NCBI GenBank assembly: GCA_039602395.1
Contig: JBCNJP010000038.1
Coordinates: 434,001 to 498,000, forward strand
Length of the DNA: 64,000 nucleotides
Origin: Deinandra increscens subsp. villosa
Lineage: Eukaryota; Streptophyta; Magnoliopsida; Asterales; Asteraceae
Direction: 5' to 3'
The notes under the pieces were generated by a model. That model worked only from the letters and a program-made list of their open reading frames with translations, did no database searches and was not told where the DNA came from. Position numbers and translations under genes: made by a program. The stretch's first letter is position 1; every line of letters begins with the position of its first letter. This document shows, piece by piece, positions 62,911 through 64,000 of the stretch.

Positions 62911-63640
62911 CTATAATGTGGTGTTATTAGTACAATAGATTTTGATGTCAAGTGTAAGTGACATTTATAATGACGGAAGTATACGTTATAAATTCGAATA
63001 CAGATTGAATGAAATTTAAAAAGGGGATTCTAAAAGCAAAAATGATGGTAGACTTTGTAAATATTCTCAACTTCTCTTACCCTGAGTGTTTATTGTTTGC
63101 TGTAGAATATGTAACCTGTTAAGTTGGCCAAAAATTTATGTTTTCGCATATACGGTGCATGGCTGTACTATTAAAAGATTTTTATAAATGATTTACAAAT
63201 CACTATTGAAACGTGTATATCATTAGCAGAAAGGGACATGTGTAGCTGAAGAGGGGTTAAAAAGGTAATAAATGAGATCTAAAATACAGTGGTATGGACA
63301 GTTTGCTATTGAGGGCGATATGAGGTCAACTTAAAGTTAAAATATTCATTAAAGAAAGTTTGAGAAAAGCCAGGGGAAAAAAAATAACGCACGATGAAGA
63401 TTGTTTTTAAGGAGTATGTTTTATAGAGAAAGATGCTGACCCTGAATGGTAGGGAGGGAGTCTACATGTTTTAGAAGAACGAAGAGTTTAATAATTGTAG
63501 ATAAAATTTTAAATATATATTTATAAAAAGCTGATGTATGATGTTAGTCCAATGTGTCGTCATTATTGTGCTTAATTTGTTATATTTATTTATAATAATG
63601 GTTGGATTACATGGCATTTTCACGAGTTTTATGTTTTGAG
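62911..63640. other. Spacer right of the copia insertion
   Basis: AT-rich DNA. It might contain introns or decayed upstream exons of the RPA1-like gene, but none could be supported. Confidence 0.35.
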
Positions 63641-63772
63641 GTACCGAATGCTTAATGAGTCAAATTGGAGTAGTTATGAGAGAAGCTGAAGCTGATCGGT
63701 ACAAAGTTCAAGAAAGATCGTGAAGCGGGCAAAGACTTTGAAGAAAAAGAAGAAAAGTCCTGAAATGAAGAT

Positions 63773-63893
63773 CTGGGCGGTACGCTCAGAAGAGAAGAAA
63801 TCAGGGCGGTACGCCCTGAAAAGGAGGAAAAGTTCCGGAAGAAGAAACCCGGGCGGTACGCCCAGGATTGCATAACCTGGGGCGGTACGCCCC
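63773..63893. repeat. Four copies of GGGCGGTACGCCC-type motif
   Basis: Near-palindromic cores lie at 63775-63787 (GGGCGGTACGCTC), 63804-63816, 63851-63863 and 63880-63892 (all GGGCGGTACGCCC). Flanks often extend the pairing, e.g. CAGGGCGGTACGCCCTG at 63802-63818. They precede an AGGGTTTTTC-containing, CT-rich leader-like sequence, so this may be the U3 of another LTR that leaves the window. Confidence 0.85.
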
Positions 63894-64000
63894 AATTTGG
63901 CCGACCGAAGAAATTAGGGTTTTTCATATTTAATCTTGTTTGTTAAGAAACTTAATCACTCTCTCTCATTCGTATTCGACCAGAGACTTAGGTTTACGAT

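Overview
The window is plant nuclear DNA, almost certainly a eudicot. The evidence is nested LTR retrotransposons, GT-AG introns, MULE, CACTA and hAT DNA transposons, and two 500-N scaffold gaps (11200-11699 and 53700-54199). The long LTRs opening TGTNACA(A/T)CC and the third ORF of the Sirevirus recall Asteraceae genomes, but that assignment is an inference from general knowledge. No complete, clearly functional host gene is visible. The window is best read as a stack of transposable elements with a few host-type gene pieces.

Layout. 1-1697: part of a minus-strand LTR with TTTCGC repeats, inserted in a broken hAT (BED/DUF659) transposase gene (1698-3245). 4028-5608: MULE-type element with long inverted repeats and a perfect 9-bp target duplication. 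5872-6819: gypsy-type LTR with 68-bp tandem repeats, TATA box and primer-binding site. 7242-10700: LTR-like sequence around a gypsy gag fragment. 10707-11199: possible copia LTR. 11740-11919: N-terminal piece of a ZMYM1/TTF-type hAT protein, cut off from its upstream sequence by a 3.33-kb solo LTR (12450-15779, duplication CGCAG). 17078-17299: Tourist-like MITE.

17673-42630 is a Tat-lineage Ty3/gypsy element whose 5' LTR was split by a minus-strand Sirevirus-type Ty1/copia element (17924-37059; 605-bp LTRs; duplication AAGGT). That copia was itself invaded by a CACTA transposon carrying a histone-deacetylase gene fragment (25340-30537, duplication ATG) and by a palindromic MULE-type element (31759-33153, duplication CATCATTAA). 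The gypsy integrase stops at about 42630 and is fused to antisense remnants of a second Sirevirus ORF3 (42640-45361). An unusual degenerate short repeat that switches strand follows (45570-46640).

47431-49120 holds a plausible small spliced gene of unknown function. 49438-53575 is a non-LTR retrotransposon with an uninterrupted 1108-codon ORF. It reads as an N-terminal zinc finger, a reverse transcriptase and an R2-like restriction-like endonuclease, and it may be the most interesting item here. 54200-55735 is a GCTCGG-rich repeat with a MULE-type element nested in it. 56224-57946 plus 62849-62910 is a replication protein A (RPA1)-like gene broken by a young, coding-intact Tork/Tnt1-type copia element (57947-62843; 1323-codon polyprotein; duplication CCTGT). 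The window ends in a region with four copies of a GGGCGGTACGCCC-type motif.

Interactions are those of mobile DNA. Autonomous elements (the young copia and perhaps the R2-like element) could supply enzymes in trans. The CACTA and MULE-type elements here are non-autonomous, and the nesting gives a relative insertion order.
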